64,000 nt of DNA, taken from positions 2,418,001 to 2,482,000 of the forward strand of contig JAJNNX010000001.1 of NCBI GenBank assembly GCA_023159155.1. Reading direction: 5' to 3'. Position 1 is the first letter of the stretch. Each line of letters begins with the position of its first letter. The notes beneath the pieces were generated by a model. The model did not search any database. It worked only from the letters and a program-made list of their open reading frames with translations, and was not told the DNA's origin. Origin of the DNA: Ustulina deusta (lineage: Eukaryota; Ascomycota; Sordariomycetes; Xylariales; Xylariaceae). Both the position numbers and the translations under genes were made by a program. Shown one piece after another: positions 48,948 to 60,892 of this stretch.

Positions 48948-49751
48948 ATGTCCTCCCAGCAGGTGTTTACCGACCGTGATCTCGAGAAGCAAAGCTCCTC
49001 GAGCATCGCCCCCGTTCAAGCCCACGGCCATGGAAAGTCAAAGCTCGCCAGTGCCAACCCCCTAGGTCTCCTCGCCTTCGGTCAGGCCCTGTACTTCCTC
49101 TCCCTGTTCGAGTTCGCTCCCCGTGGAGTCACAACCACCAACATCGTTGTCGGTAACATGATTTGGTTCGGTGGTGTTGCCCAGTTCATCGCTGGCATCA
49201 TTGACTTCTGCGCGGGTAACGCTGTACGTGGACCTCAAAGGCCTAGCAGGGGCTCGAACGTAGCTAACATGTAGTTTAGTTTGGTGCTACTGTCTTCTGT
49301 GCCTATGGTGCTTTCAACTTGGCCTACTCTACCATCTTCATTCCTGGAAGCGGTATCCTTTCTGCCTACACCGCCACCGGTATTCCCAAGGAAGAGTTCT
49401 CACAAGCCGTTGCCCTCTTCGTCTGGTCCTGGTTCATCATCACTGCCATCTTCACGATCGGTGCTTGCCAGGCCAACTACGTTCTGCTCAGTCTTCTGTG
49501 CACTTCCGATATGACTCTTATCCTACTCGCTTCCGGCCACATGACCGGTATGGAATCCCTTCTCAAGGCCTCTGGTGTCTTCGGTCTGATCGCTTCTGCC
49601 ATCTCTTGTAAGTCACATCCAGTACACACAATGGTAATGTTCATCTCACTCATATACTTTAGTCTACGCTGCTGCCGCATACCTATACGTCGACGGTGCT
49701 ACACCCTTCACCCTGCCTCTCTTCCCTATCCGCAAGGACCGCATTGTCTAA
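48948..49751 (+). CDS. GPR1/FUN34/YaaH (SatP)-family transporter
   Basis: Predicted 230 residues in three exons: 48948-49223, 49280-49607 and 49663-49751. Introns of 56 and 55 bp join DFCAGNA to FGATVFCAYGAF and SAIS to FYAAAAYLYVDG. The family signature is present as ANPLGLLAFGQALYF at the start of TM1 (usual form NPAPLGL). Six hydrophobic segments follow, including NMIWFGGVAQFIAGIIDF, FGATVFCAYGAFNLAY and QAVALFVWSWFIITAIFTIG. Members move acetate or other small carboxylates, or are linked to ammonium export, at the plasma membrane. The degenerate signature makes the substrate uncertain. The N-terminal 30 residues are polar and cytosolic. Confidence 0.88.
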
Positions 49752-52700
49752 ATTGGACCTGGTCTGCACTAGAGTAGAGGACCTCCCGATTGGATGAGAT
49801 ACCCGAGGGCTGCGACATGTTCATTTTATCACAAAACTCGCGACGAGGATGCCGTGTATGGCGTCTCAATGATTTTGTAGACTGTATATAGAACTGCTTG
49901 GAGGGCCAGCGGCACGAGCGTTTGAATTTTATCGTATATACTCGTGGTAAAACAGACCACAATCCAACATATTAACCTACTAAAAACTTATCTACTTCTC
50001 TTCATTCTTTCATGAAATTTACCTTCGATTCACATTATTGTCACTTTCTTCAACTTTCATCGGTTGTGAGTGAGTTACCCGGGCTCTGGCGTGCGTATCG
50101 AACTTGAGTGGAGTGTCTCTGTAGCTATTACGAGAGTGCTGGGATGTTTATTACTGTTCCATGGGGCCAGAATGTTGCACCAGGGAGGGGTGTGAAGTGT
50201 CACTAACCATATCTGGTTGTGTTGACACTGCTATTCTCCAACCTACCACCAAATGATACTCGAATGCCTGGTTAATGACGTGGAAGTGGGTACGACGATT
50301 GTTTGTTATCGGGATCGGCACATATCTAGTGTATCAGAGTATCCCAGGAGTGTAGTGTACAGAGTCGAAATCGTATTGTGTTCTAAAATTATATTCAAGA
50401 TTTATCGACACAATAAGGAATAAATCGTTGCCTAGTATGGTAGTGAGAAGTATAACTTCATCCACAAAGTCTAACATTCGCCTCCATGTTTTGAGTATTG
50501 TCTTGAGAAAGGACTATACATTTTGGGACTGCATACTGAAAAAGACCCATCCATATCCATCTATAAACAGCTATCACTGGGTTTACGTTCAACAGTCTGA
50601 CACTTGTACGCGTGTTTCGTGCCCTTATACTCGATTCATGTAGGCTTTTTAGACGTTGAACAAGACGATTTAAAAGCACAACCAAGCACAGAAACTCCAA
50701 CGTTAGAGGGTGTTCCCTGACGGTTGTATCAACATACACCAAAAAAAACATTGTTGCTGATGCAAATGTATGGCGTAATCAGGATCCGGCGTGCCGGCCA
50801 AATTTTTTTTTGGTTTGTTTTTTCCTTGTTTGAGATGCCACAGAAAGTGATATGCAACTATCCACCTGCCCAGATAAGAAGCTGTGGTTCCGGGGTCAGG
50901 GACGGGCTAACCAATAATTTCCGGAAGAATGTGGCTCGTGCTTTATATTGTCCACTAGTGTTTCTTCCTCCACGATGACCCTTGATAACTAGTGCAACTG
51001 GCCGAACCGTCCCCCCCAAGCCACGAAGCTTAACTGCGTATAGGCCATATGCTAAAAGATAGTCAAAGCTGGGCGTACGCATTGCTCGTTTACAGTATAC
51101 TAAAGGAGACGACGTCAAATTTTTTTTGAAGAATGAACGGTGCGTGGACGGACGGAATCTTTCCGACGTCGAATCCCGAACACCATTGGATTTTCTGTTT
51201 GTACGGGGCCAACAGATGAGCGACAGAAGAGCGACAGAAGCGTGATAATAGTATATATACCTGCAGAAAGCGGTGGACCAAACGTAATACCGCAGGGCCG
51301 ATGCAGACAAAAACTCTAGATCACCTTTGAGAACTCAGCTCACAAGATCGTGTTCAGCTGAGATGAAGACGGGGTGCAATTGGTCGGTACCGGTGGCTGC
51401 GCCATGGCCGAGGTCCGTGTTTCCACAGCGGTTTGACCCTCAGGCGTACAGTACCCAGTGTATGTGCACACTAAATCGAAGAGGAAGAGACGATGGAAGC
51501 AAGCTGTGGCCATCTGGACGAACGAATGAGGTTCTGTACCGCTTCCATCGACATGCGCGGCTAATGTTTTCGCATCATGTCAGCTCTGCCAAGAGCAGAG
51601 CCTTGTGGAGTCTGATCCGCCACCAACACTAGTTGAGTGTAGTGTAGGTTAAGTGTATTATCACCAAGTTAAGTTATTTGTCAATCACGCCTCTACTTGG
51701 CGCGTCGGCGGGAAGTGGACAACGGACCGACGGCTTGTGATGGTAGGACTTGAGCTCAACATGCGCTAAAGGGGCAAGGACTGCTGCTGAAGAGAATAGA
51801 GAAGCAGTCGCTGGTACGCATGATTTGTTTCTCCTCGTTCTCGTTTTCTGCCTATTGAGAGTCGGACTCTTGGTTAGGCAATAGGATATAGAAGGGGACA
51901 AAGTCGGCGATGAGATGAGACAAGAGTTAGGACTATACCACTACCTAGCTGAGGAGTGTACTGTAGACAGATGTCTCCTACAATATCCGAGTGTACACTA
52001 TCTACCTACTATACGGAGATAGTATGCGAGCGGAGTTGAAATTTTTTTGAAGCTCGGCCTATTATTCGTCAGGGCTTGAATAAGCTTAAACTAGGTACAT
52101 GTGCATAACGTCACATTATCGTTGTTGTGTATACTGGAGTGTACGCCTCTGCCAAACCCAGAGCGGCGGTGCCGATTGGAACCGTGACTCCTACTCGGTT
52201 GCGGGAAGAAAAAGGGTCCGTTCCTTGCTAGTGGTGGCAAGGGAGTGGAACACACTCCTCCAGTTCACCGTAAAATACGGAAGTCTGACAGGGAATGTGC
52301 CACTACTGTACACTAAAGCAGACCCCTGGACAGAACTTCAGCCACATTGCTTGTTCGGTGCCATGGATGCCGTACATACTACTGTACGCACTAGGTACAC
52401 TACACCTCACCACCTTGCTGGCACGGGGAAAGCCACACAACAGGCACTTCACCAGCCAGGTATGGGTTTTCTGGGCAACAAGATGGCGTAATCTCTAGTC
52501 TTGGCTGGCGAGTTGATGCTTGTCACATAAATGCGCCCCTGACTCAACATGAAAAGAGACAGAAGCCAAAAGAGCATAATTTGCCTGTCTATCGAATGGA
52601 ATACGGCTTACTAGATACTCACTACTTACTACACCCAACGGTGCCGGGGGGGTGCATAAGAGAGGGTGATGATTTCAGGTTATCGTATGAGATAACACAC

Positions 52701-54303
52701 ACACCCTGGCCGTCAGGGAAAGTGATCTGATGAACTCCATCAGCGTGCCATCGGAGAATGTAACCTTATGACTGCCACCCATGCAATGTGACCCTTTATC
52801 TTGCCGGCGGCAAGAGTCAGGATGCACGACAGCACACGCATGCAGAATCCGAGGGGAGGACAAGTTCTATTCTCGTGCAGTGTAAGGATTGGGAGTGGTT
52901 GTTGCGGGGGGTTGCCGACGCAACGTCAACTTCGAACGAAGGCGGTGAAGATCTGCATCGCGATACTCCCGCTACTGTAGCTTATTGTTGGCAACGCTTC
53001 TGCAGGTGTTTAGCGAACGGCCGCATTGTGGCTTCTTAATGCCATGCAACGTGTGGCTGCCCAACAGCTGTGTGGCTGCATGATGGTACACTAATTACTC
53101 TGGTCTCGCCAAAAGACGTCGGTATCCTACTGCCAGGCATTGCTAGCACAACATGACGTTCTACCTATAGCAAACGAGACGAGAGAGAGGGCAAGGCCCT
53201 TATCTTCTCCTACACTACAACGTGCATCGACGTTATTCCGAATTACGGGAAACAGGGCCCCGGGTGTGACGCAAGTTGGTTCGTTCGCAAAGTGATGGGG
53301 CTGTTAAGTATTCGAGCTTCGGGTTTCAACCGACATTACGCATGGATTCCTGGTCGTATTGCCCCAAGCCTGCGGTATCAGGCCGCTTTAGGACGTACTC
53401 GATGCTCGCAGCAATGCACAACGGCAACGAAACCAAGTTTAGGAATCGCTTGTCTTGAACCGTGATGTGGCTTTCCTGGCAGCGCCCCGATATTGCCGGC
53501 TCTATCTCCGTTTCTCGCATTTCCCGCATCCGTGACATCCGGTATATTGCGCTTTGGTCCGCCGAAATCGACGAATTGTCACGGCACAAGGAGGTACTAT
53601 CTATCTCTGGACGAAGAGTCATCGGATGTTAAACGAGGACTCGCTGCATGGAATCGACTAGTCCCAACCTTACCACCTTTGAAACACCAGTTTGGCTTTT
53701 GCGACCGACCGAATAGGCAGAGCTGACCATTCATTCCCTTGCTCTTCCAAAGACCCTCTAATCTTGCCGTGGTTAATTGGCTTAATGGACGGGATTACTC
53801 GGTGTCCGTCGGACGATAGAGGTTGACTGCTTTGATGAGCACGATGCACTGGTGTTGTTTTCTGGGCACGGGAAGACCACCTATCCATCGATTAGTATGG
53901 GGATTGTATTTATGCTCACCTGTTGCAGGTTTGGTCGGCTCTCCCAGCTGACTTATCCCCGCAAGTGTTGAGCGAACTATGAGATTGATAGGAGTTTGCT
54001 GGACGATCGCTACAACATGTTGTCGTGTACGTTGATCACTCTTCTGCTCTTTATTTTTCTCCGCGAGCACCCTGGTGTCTCGTCAAGGCGTTTTGACTCG
54101 GCTTGTAACTTGTTCTTATGTTTTCCTTTATAAAAATGCTGAACGACGTCAGAATCTCTGCCACGATCAGTACTACACGCAGTATACCCCCACCCATTCA
54201 TTCATTGGTCAAAATTCGGGCTTTTTTAGCATGGAATGAATATAGAGGCCACGATTAGAGCATGAACACCATCAGCCCATACGGGATAGTTCAGTCAACA
54301 CTT

Positions 54304-54387
54304 GCGGGGATAGTTCAGTTGGGAGAACGTCAGACCGAAGTAGAACCTCATCATTGACCTAAACCGTGCGTTCTTCGCACTCACCGC
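54304..54387 (+). pseudogene. tRNA-Phe-like fragment (5' half conserved, 3' half degenerate)
   Basis: The first 37 bases read as a good 5' half of tRNA-Phe(GAA): acceptor GCGGGGA, TA, D-stem GTTC with loop AGTTGGGA and GAAC, G, then TCAGA with anticodon loop CCGAAGT. The expected TCTGA strand of the anticodon stem does not follow directly. TCACCGC at 54381-54387 pairs with the acceptor with one mismatch, but no proper T-arm (GTTCRA) exists. It may be a truncated or mutated gene, possibly with an intron, and is unlikely to be functional. A shorter copy of GGGATAGTTCAGT starts 23-24 bp upstream, at 54283. Confidence 0.5.
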
Positions 54388-56499
54388 AAATAACACCTTG
54401 TCCACTTTTTTTTCTCTCTCTTTTTCTTCTTCTTTTCTTTTCTCTCTTCTCGTTATGTCCTCGGATCGTTCGCTGCAGCCCGGAACAGAACTTCCCACCT
54501 CGACCTAGCCACAACAGCCTTGCCATACAGACCTGCCTACTATAGTCCGCTTACATAACCTGATCATGAAACAGAACAGGGGTCCTTCGCACTAATTCCA
54601 AAATAGGAACATAGGGTTTCCTAATTGGGACGCCGTATCTGCCGCAAAAAAAGGAGCGACATATTCGTTGCTCCTCCTTCCGTCAAAAACGAGGGCACTT
54701 AGCACAGCGAATTAATCGTGGGACTTAAACAGAACGTTTCATTCTGTTGTTCTCGCACGTCCCTATTCTTTCCTCGTCATAAAGCTTTTAAAGGAACTAT
54801 GAGCGGAGGTTCCTTTTCCAGGCAGCGGCAAGCCCTATCTTAAGGCTAGGTGGTAGGTAGACCGTGATCTCGGCGTCTCTCGCGGTTGTGTGGCCATGAG
54901 TTTCTGGTAGTAGACTGATGGTGATATCAAGAGTTAAGTGCTCAAGGGTCACATTTACAGCGCAAGAACGTAGTTCCCTGTGATTTTTTCATTGTACGGT
55001 ATCAGTCCGAGTCCTTCCCGCCGATGCACATGTTGATCATAATATAAAGGACGAGTTCGTGTCCAGTGTAGTGACCGCGATATTCGTTGTTGGATTCGAG
55101 GGCTTGCGGCCTGGCACGGTACATCCTAAGCTATAGCGGCTGGCTTATTCGGCGGTAGTCTAAAAGGCTTTTTCTCCTCGTCCGAACGACAAGATGTATC
55201 GCGATAGTCTGCGGGCATTCGGTCGGGTCGTTAAAAAGGGGTCGAAATCGTCCTGCTTCGATTTGCGTCGGCCAAGTGCGGTCAACCCGTCCGTGAAAAT
55301 GGAAGCATCCTGTCACGGTGCTGCATCCACGATATCCTCGTTAAATTCTTGTTGAAAATGAAGCATGAGAAACGGTGGACATCAAGGAGAGACTCGAGCA
55401 GTCTTTTATTATTTGCTTAGATAGGCACTACTGTCACCAGCTCGGAGAAACCAAGCAACCGGTTCCCACTCATTGAGAATTTCAACTAACCCAACTTGAT
55501 TCTTCCCTAGATACTGGATATTATCGTATACTTAGTTGTTCCCGGGCTCGCGGCTCGCTGTTTCGCGGTCCCGCGATATTCCACTTGGTGGGCCGAACCT
55601 GGCGAACTCGGTTGGTCTGTCTGATTGAATGGTAGACTTACCCTGTGGGGAAACCTGAGGGTTATTGTATGTATCTATCACATAAGGATGGCAATGTAAA
55701 GCCCATGAATAGAAATTAAATTCCATCTATAGGATCCTCGGTATTAACTGTCTTGTTCATTTGCGGGGAGCTTTTAGGCACTACTATCTCGTATTGGTAA
55801 CCTATATACTACCCACAACTTCGGTTAGGTAGGCAGTTAAAGCTTGGCAGTACCTACGTGCTAATCCCATAATTGGCTAACAAACTGCCTATTCGACCGT
55901 GACCTCATCACACCACCTTGGCTCATTCTGGATACGAGGAAATGGCCTCTTCGGTGCCTCACTGAAAAGACCACTCACGATAAGCCTTAATAATTTATTT
56001 CCAGCCGACCTCGATGGGGTGATCAGATTATATTGACGTCGTGGAGTGTTAGCGGGAATGGATTACTGAGCAACCATGAAGCGAACCCGCAGCTATGACA
56101 TGAATAGTACTATCCCTGGACCGTGGGCCGTTTGACCTGTGATGCCTCGATGTGCCATTGCATATACGAAGAGCCTCTGCAGTAATCCCCATGTTATAGA
56201 GACGGTCAATCTCGCAATATTGAGCTACTTTAGGCTCTAGTCTTCCTACTTGCGCTTTTAGGCTTGGTTTCGCTGTTGCTGTCGATGGGAATCGAAGCAA
56301 TGATCGTATTGTTGAGGTTGATCTCTATTTGTGCTGACGCCATCTAGATCTGAACATGTTGTTGCTGCTGTTGACCTGATGATTTGCGCTTCTCCAGTTC
56401 CCCCACCTAGGCTAGCCTAGACGACGCAGACTAGTTCGTGATGATCGCTACCAAACGAGGACTGCGAGGCGGTCGATCGGTGACTTGAGCTTGAGACAA

Positions 56500-56506
56500 T
56501 ATAAAA
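56500..56506 (+). promoter_or_regulatory. TATA box of the DUF7907-like gene
   Basis: TATAAAA lies 144 bp before the start codon at 56650. Confidence 0.5.
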
Positions 56507-56649
56507 GAGCTACGTCTCCTTCTTTCCTATCATGAATGTTGATCACCTCAGGACGCAGATAGCATCGAAGAGCCGCATTCTCCTCCCCATCATTGGAAGT
56601 GAAATACCATCATATTGCGTTTTTTCGTAGCAATTGTCCCAGCGTCGCG

Positions 56650-57520
56650 ATGAAGTTCCAACTCTTAGCTGCTCTGATGAGCCTTGCCGCTACGGCCATA
56701 TCAGCCCAGGATATCCAGAGTGGCCCCTTCGCCCTACATATCAAGGGCGTAAATCCCAACAGCACGCTCGACGGTAAGGTCTAAGCAGGAAGAAAATAGC
56801 AATCATCGAAAGGGCGGACGCTGACATCAGGTCACCAGGGTATGGTGGGAGTTGTCACACAGGGGCTGCCATTGAAGGGCTCTGTTACTCCGTGTTGTCT
56901 GACCCGTCGGACATTTCAAACACTTTCACGTACTACTTCAACTATACCGGCTATAACCAGGTCGGCGATGATCAGGTGGGCGCCCTGGTCTGGAACGAAC
57001 CGTACACGGACGAGGACGGCAACATCGCCTACGCCTCGCAGGCTATGAGTCTAGTTTACCAGCCGACTAGCAATGTCGCGGCTCCACAGTTCGGCTTTAG
57101 CCAGAGCGGTTTCCTCATCGGGTTCGACAGCGAGGGCGGCCTTTTCGGCTACAACTATGTTGACGACTCCAAGTTTGTTCCCGGCCAGTTCCCCACCACC
57201 ACCACGCCCACGGCCTACTGTAAGTCGACAATTACCCTCTCTTCTATGCCCCTCCATACGAGATCCCCGTTGTCCGCAGGCATATCTACCTGTTAAGATA
57301 AAAGGAGACCTGCGTTCACTTATTATCTGGGGTTTCGATCCTCTCCGGCAGAGTCGATGGCCTGTTCGTTTTCATCGCGCTGACTACTTTCGCAGACCAA
57401 TGGGCCGTGTGCTGGCAATACTTTACTGGATACTTCTACCAGTCCGTCGCCTGGGTCCAGACCGGTGCCCCGCACAACCCGACTTGCGAACCCGTCGAGA
57501 TCACCAAGGTTGACATTTGA
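56650..57520 (+). CDS. Small secreted protein, DUF7907-like
   Basis: Predicted 209 residues in three exons: 56650-56773, 56839-57219 and 57396-57520. The signal peptide is MKFQLLAALMSLAATAISA, with cleavage likely before QDIQSG. The mature part has the pattern of a fungal secreted family I recall as DUF7907: GPFALHIKGVNPNSTLDG, then CHTGAAIEGLCYS, MSLVYQPTSNVAAPQFGF and a C-terminal WAVCWQYFTGYFYQSVAW ending NPTCEPVEITKV. Four cysteines probably make two disulphides. Acceptor choice matters at intron 1. Only the AG at 56838 keeps the frame, while the more upstream AG at 56830 shifts it. Intron 2 (GTAAGT...TCGCAG, 176 bp) is clear. The role is unknown; such proteins are often candidate effectors. 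Confidence 0.82.
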
Positions 57521-58081
57521 GCGGAGAGACGACAGCAAACAATACTGTAATATCGAATACATAGTGTTTAATGAGCGAAAGAATGGAATATTCGACCACG
57601 ACGAAGCAACATTTAATAGCATGCATTTATATATATACATAGATATGTAAATGTCAAAATAATCGTTAATGGCGTCATATGCTGCTATAAATGGTATTTC
57701 TAATTCGCTGTCAAATAGTTGGCTTGGCCAATACTTGGCTACCTACCCCCATATCCGATGAACCCTACTGAATGCCGACTAAACCATCACTTGTAAAGCT
57801 AAATCATACGGATATGCACTGGACCATCCGCCGGCGAGATGGACGCCGGAGCTTAAGAGACTAGTCTAACCCCGATACGAACTGAGCCTTGGTTATCATC
57901 AGTATTACTGTACTTAATTATTGCCTAGGTAGGTAGTTCCCCCTCCTCTCTACTCTCTGTCGGTCCTGATCAGCTTCATCTTCATCAATAACGTTGTCGC
58001 GGCACTCCTAAGTGTGCAACAAGACAATTAGACCTACACTGCCTCTAATCTAACAATTAACCTAACGTAACGTCAATCACA
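57521..58081. other. Intergenic, no gene seen
   Basis: 561 bp between two co-oriented genes. It contains the 3' end of the DUF7907-like gene and the promoter of the MAPEG gene. CCTAGGTAGGTAG occurs near 57925. Confidence 0.5.
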
Positions 58082-58954
58082 ATGGCTTTTATCGACCTGT
58101 CTCAGAACTACTCGTTCTATGCAGTACGTTTTACCCCACCATACCCGGTCACGGCCTCGCGATCGGAGCGCAAGAAGAGGACAACTTCGCTGATACCTGA
58201 GGTGTTGGGTGAATATAGTTTCCGATAGCTTGGTTCCTTGCCTTTGTACCAGGTTAGTCGCTGGAGCCCTTTATCCCCCCCTTTAGCATGTCTGAGGGCC
58301 ACGAACCCCCTGAGTGCGGATATTCTGCCCGTCGTTGCTCCTGCAAGCTCCCGAAGCTCTGAAGAATTGTTGCCATGTGCGGACAGTACTGACTGCAGTG
58401 TTCTAAATAAAAGGAGTTTATGCGAAGTCCCTCGGTGGCAAGAACTACGACATCGCCAATCCGCGAAGATTTGCCGAGAATGTCCAAAAGGACGAGAACC
58501 TCGACAAAGCGGTAATTCCACCCATTTTTAGCGATCATTTGTTTACTAGCCCTAGCCCTCGCTGCTCTGCGTTGATTCATCTTTCCTTCTTCACTCCCCC
58601 GCCTCTGGACACCACCCAATCCAAACCAACCCGACAAGCTAACCTGTTTTTCTTTTCTCTTCGCGGGACGAATAGACCAAGGAGAAGATTCTGCGCTGCG
58701 AAGCTGCGGCTGCCAACGGACAAGATACGCTGAGCTTGTTCGTGGCGTCTATAATCGCGGCCAACTACGCCGGCGTGCCCGTCGAGACCATCAACAAGCT
58801 GGCCGGTGTGTATCTGGGTACCCGCGTGGTCTACAACTACACATACATCTTCCTCCAGGAGAACCGCAGCTTTGCCCCCGTACGAACCCTTGTCTGGAAC
58901 GCTAGCCTTATCTCTTGGATGACTCTGTTCGTCAAGGCTGGCAACCGCCTGTAA
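58082..58954 (+). CDS. MAPEG-family membrane protein (eicosanoid/glutathione metabolism superfamily)
   Basis: Predicted 149 residues in four exons: 58082-58123, 58219-58252, 58417-58511 and 58676-58954. The tiny 34 bp exon 2 is supported by frame: SFYA-FPIAWFLAFVP-GVYAKSLGG. The fold matches MAPEG proteins: TM1 (FPIAWFLAFVPGVY), the polar loop ANPRRF, RCEAAAANGQDTLSLFVASI at TM2 (the usual R-x2-A-x2-N signature), TM3 (GVYLGTRVVYNYTYIFL) and TM4 (VRTLVWNASLISWMTLFV). Members act in microsomal glutathione conjugation or leukotriene-type reactions; in fungi the substrate is usually unknown. The length is normal for the family. Intron 2's acceptor (AAAGGAG) is less typical than the others. Confidence 0.87.
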
Positions 58955-60120
58955 TGCATGCGAGGTTTGAATAAAAGGGCGGGGTTCTTTAGGCGGGGAC
59001 GAGGGACCAGAGTTATGTAGAGGGCTGCGACTGGCTCAGATTCTGGCGTAGGTGGGTTGGATTGGCATTGGGTAGCTCTTGGCACGAGGTTCGTTTGCTA
59101 GAAAGAATAAGATGAAATCGCTGTCTTGATGGCGGTGTCCTCCTACTTGCCGCCGTGTCGTCCGCCGGCTATCTTTTAGTCCGCATACATATGTGGGCTG
59201 ATTAGTCAGATGGCATATGGCTATAAGACAGTCTGAAGTCAGAGCCGAGCTACAGTTCTGTGATCCTCTCCTGCGTGCCACAAGTTCCCTACAGCATTCC
59301 CCGGGCTTATACTGACTCTGCGACGTCGATACCCGCACCGCGGTTTCGTTGACAGAAAAACTGTTGAGGTACATCACTTTGTTCCGTGTTACTCGGAAGA
59401 TGGCCCCCTGAAATCACGGTGGCGAACATATCTCTAGGTGTTGAGACTCAAATGCTGTGAATCATGTGCTAAAGCTTCTTCGTGGGTTGCTCGGGAGCAG
59501 GTGGAAGCGTGCCCGCCATGACTCTCAGAGGAAATACCCTAAGAAGTCCGAAGTCTGTGTTGAGGCAGGTACCTGCAAGTATCCACAAGCATCTACACAT
59601 AGACGTAAGTTCCTGCTAATAGGTAGCGGTAGAGTGTGAAAGCACGCCGCGTGGTCGCAATTAGGGCACCTATTAGCGTCGCCTATCCTTCATGGAAGTG
59701 TTTGGGCAGCTGCTCTATGTGGCCTGTTACTTCCTCGCCTGTTCCCACGATGGGAGGGAGCTCCTTCTAGCGTCTTGCTTTTACTGTCTGTTGTTCCTGC
59801 TCAGCCGCAACGGGATTGATTCCTCGAGTCGTACCATCTGCTCTTGAGGTCCACACTGCATTCTACCTGTTGCAGATGCCCATTGGGGATATGGAGAGAG
59901 ACAGACATTGTTAGGTGGTTGTTTGCTCACCTTCGGTAGGTACTTGGCGGCTAGCTACATATACTGAAGCCTCCCCTCAACAGGACATCTGGTGTGATCT
60001 GTCTAACTCGTCTGTGTGTTTAATAGTTTCAGAAGCGCCTCCAAGCATTCCCCTCTGCACTCCTTGAACAATAACATCCCAGAATTAGACAAGCTGGCAC
60101 ATCCTGCCACCGCCTGTGGC
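58955..60120. other. Intergenic, no gene seen
   Basis: About 1.2 kb without a supportable gene; frames at 59036-59377 and 59457-59639 show no domain. Confidence 0.5.
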
Positions 60121-60127
60121 TATATAA
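60121..60127 (+). promoter_or_regulatory. TATA box of the Ser/Thr-rich secreted protein gene
   Basis: TATATAA lies 61 bp before the start codon at 60182, so the 5' UTR would be short. Confidence 0.45.
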
Positions 60128-60181
60128 CAACATCCTAAGCAAACTGCCCAGGCCACCAACGCTCACTGCTGCCAGAACAGA

Positions 60182-60892
60182 ATGTATCAATTCATTACTC
60201 GCTTGCGTATCTTGCCCGTTGTCTATCTTTTCTGGGTTGGCATTCTCCCCGTCCTCGGATGGAACCAGATTGTCAACGCTGGACCCGACCTAAGTGCGGG
60301 CGACGAACTCGATGTTCAGGCACCGTCGAGCTCTAACCACATCTTTATCGTTACTGAGACGGTGGCGGCCGGGTCAGACATCGTCATGACCGCGTCCCAG
60401 GACGCCAGGGTAACTGTGACTGTGACGACTATTGAGACGGCCATGATCGAGTCAGACACAGCTAGCCTTGATGGCCTCGACAGTAGCAGCACTAGAGGCT
60501 CAGCCAACGACCAACCCGAGACAGCGGCAATCACTTACACTCCCGAGGCCGGCACTGGTGCTGGGGCCTCCAACGTCGATCTGGTGGGCACCGCCTCCAC
60601 GGACGAGACGAGTCGAGGCGTAAACACAAAGACCTCACTCCATCACCCCAGTTCAATATTCTCACCGCCCCGTGGCACGGGCGGGAATAGTGCCGTCACC
60701 ACGCTTGCCACGATCACGCCAGTGACTTCGTCTTCCTTGTCCACCTCTACTTTCGACGACGCCAGCTGTGACGTCATTTTTTGCAATACCGATGGCAACA
60801 GGATCTGCATCTACTGGGCCGGCGTCACGTCCTGGGATGTATCGCGAGGTCCTATCCCTGGCGAGCGACCAACTGTTATTGGTGCCTGTTAG
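60182..60892 (+). CDS. Ser/Thr-rich secreted protein with a conserved Cys-rich C terminus
   Basis: Predicted 236 residues, single exon. The N terminus (RLRILPVVYLFWVGILPVLG) is a signal peptide or signal anchor. The middle is rich in Thr, Ser, Ala and Val, as expected for O-glycosylated wall or extracellular proteins. The C terminus (SCDVIFCNTDGNRICIYWAG, then WDVSRGPIPGERPTVIGAC) is the conserved part. I have seen the CIYWAG-TSWD-GPIPGE pattern in uncharacterised fungal secreted proteins, but know no function for it. There are four cysteines in this block and no obvious GPI signal. A minus-strand open frame over the same region is a shadow. Confidence 0.75.
   Translation: MYQFITRLRILPVVYLFWVGILPVLGWNQIVNAGPDLSAGDELDVQAPSSSNHIFIVTETVAAGSDIVMTASQDARVTVTVTTIETAMIESDTASLDGLDSSSTRGSANDQPETAAITYTPEAGTGAGASNVDLVGTASTDETSRGVNTKTSLHHPSSIFSPPRGTGGNSAVTTLATITPVTSSSLSTSTFDDASCDVIFCNTDGNRICIYWAGVTSWDVSRGPIPGERPTVIGAC

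Larger units (their letters stand above)
49752..56649. other. Gene-poor stretch of about 6.9 kb
   Basis: No gene that I can support. TAGTGTA/TACACTA words occur at 50327, 50353, 51640, 51994, 52309, 52396, 53087 and 53211. A tRNA-like fragment lies at 54304. A minus-strand patch at 56049-56420 has protein-like words in two frames (LEPKVAQYCEIDRLYNMG; DQPQQYDHCFDSHRQQQ) with stops between, possibly a decayed gene, but too weak to annotate. Confidence 0.45.

Noticed and set aside
56049..56420. Minus-strand patch with protein-like words in two frames
   Set aside because: Stops between the pieces and no recognisable family; could be a decayed gene but the evidence is weaker than at 45.9-46.6 kb.
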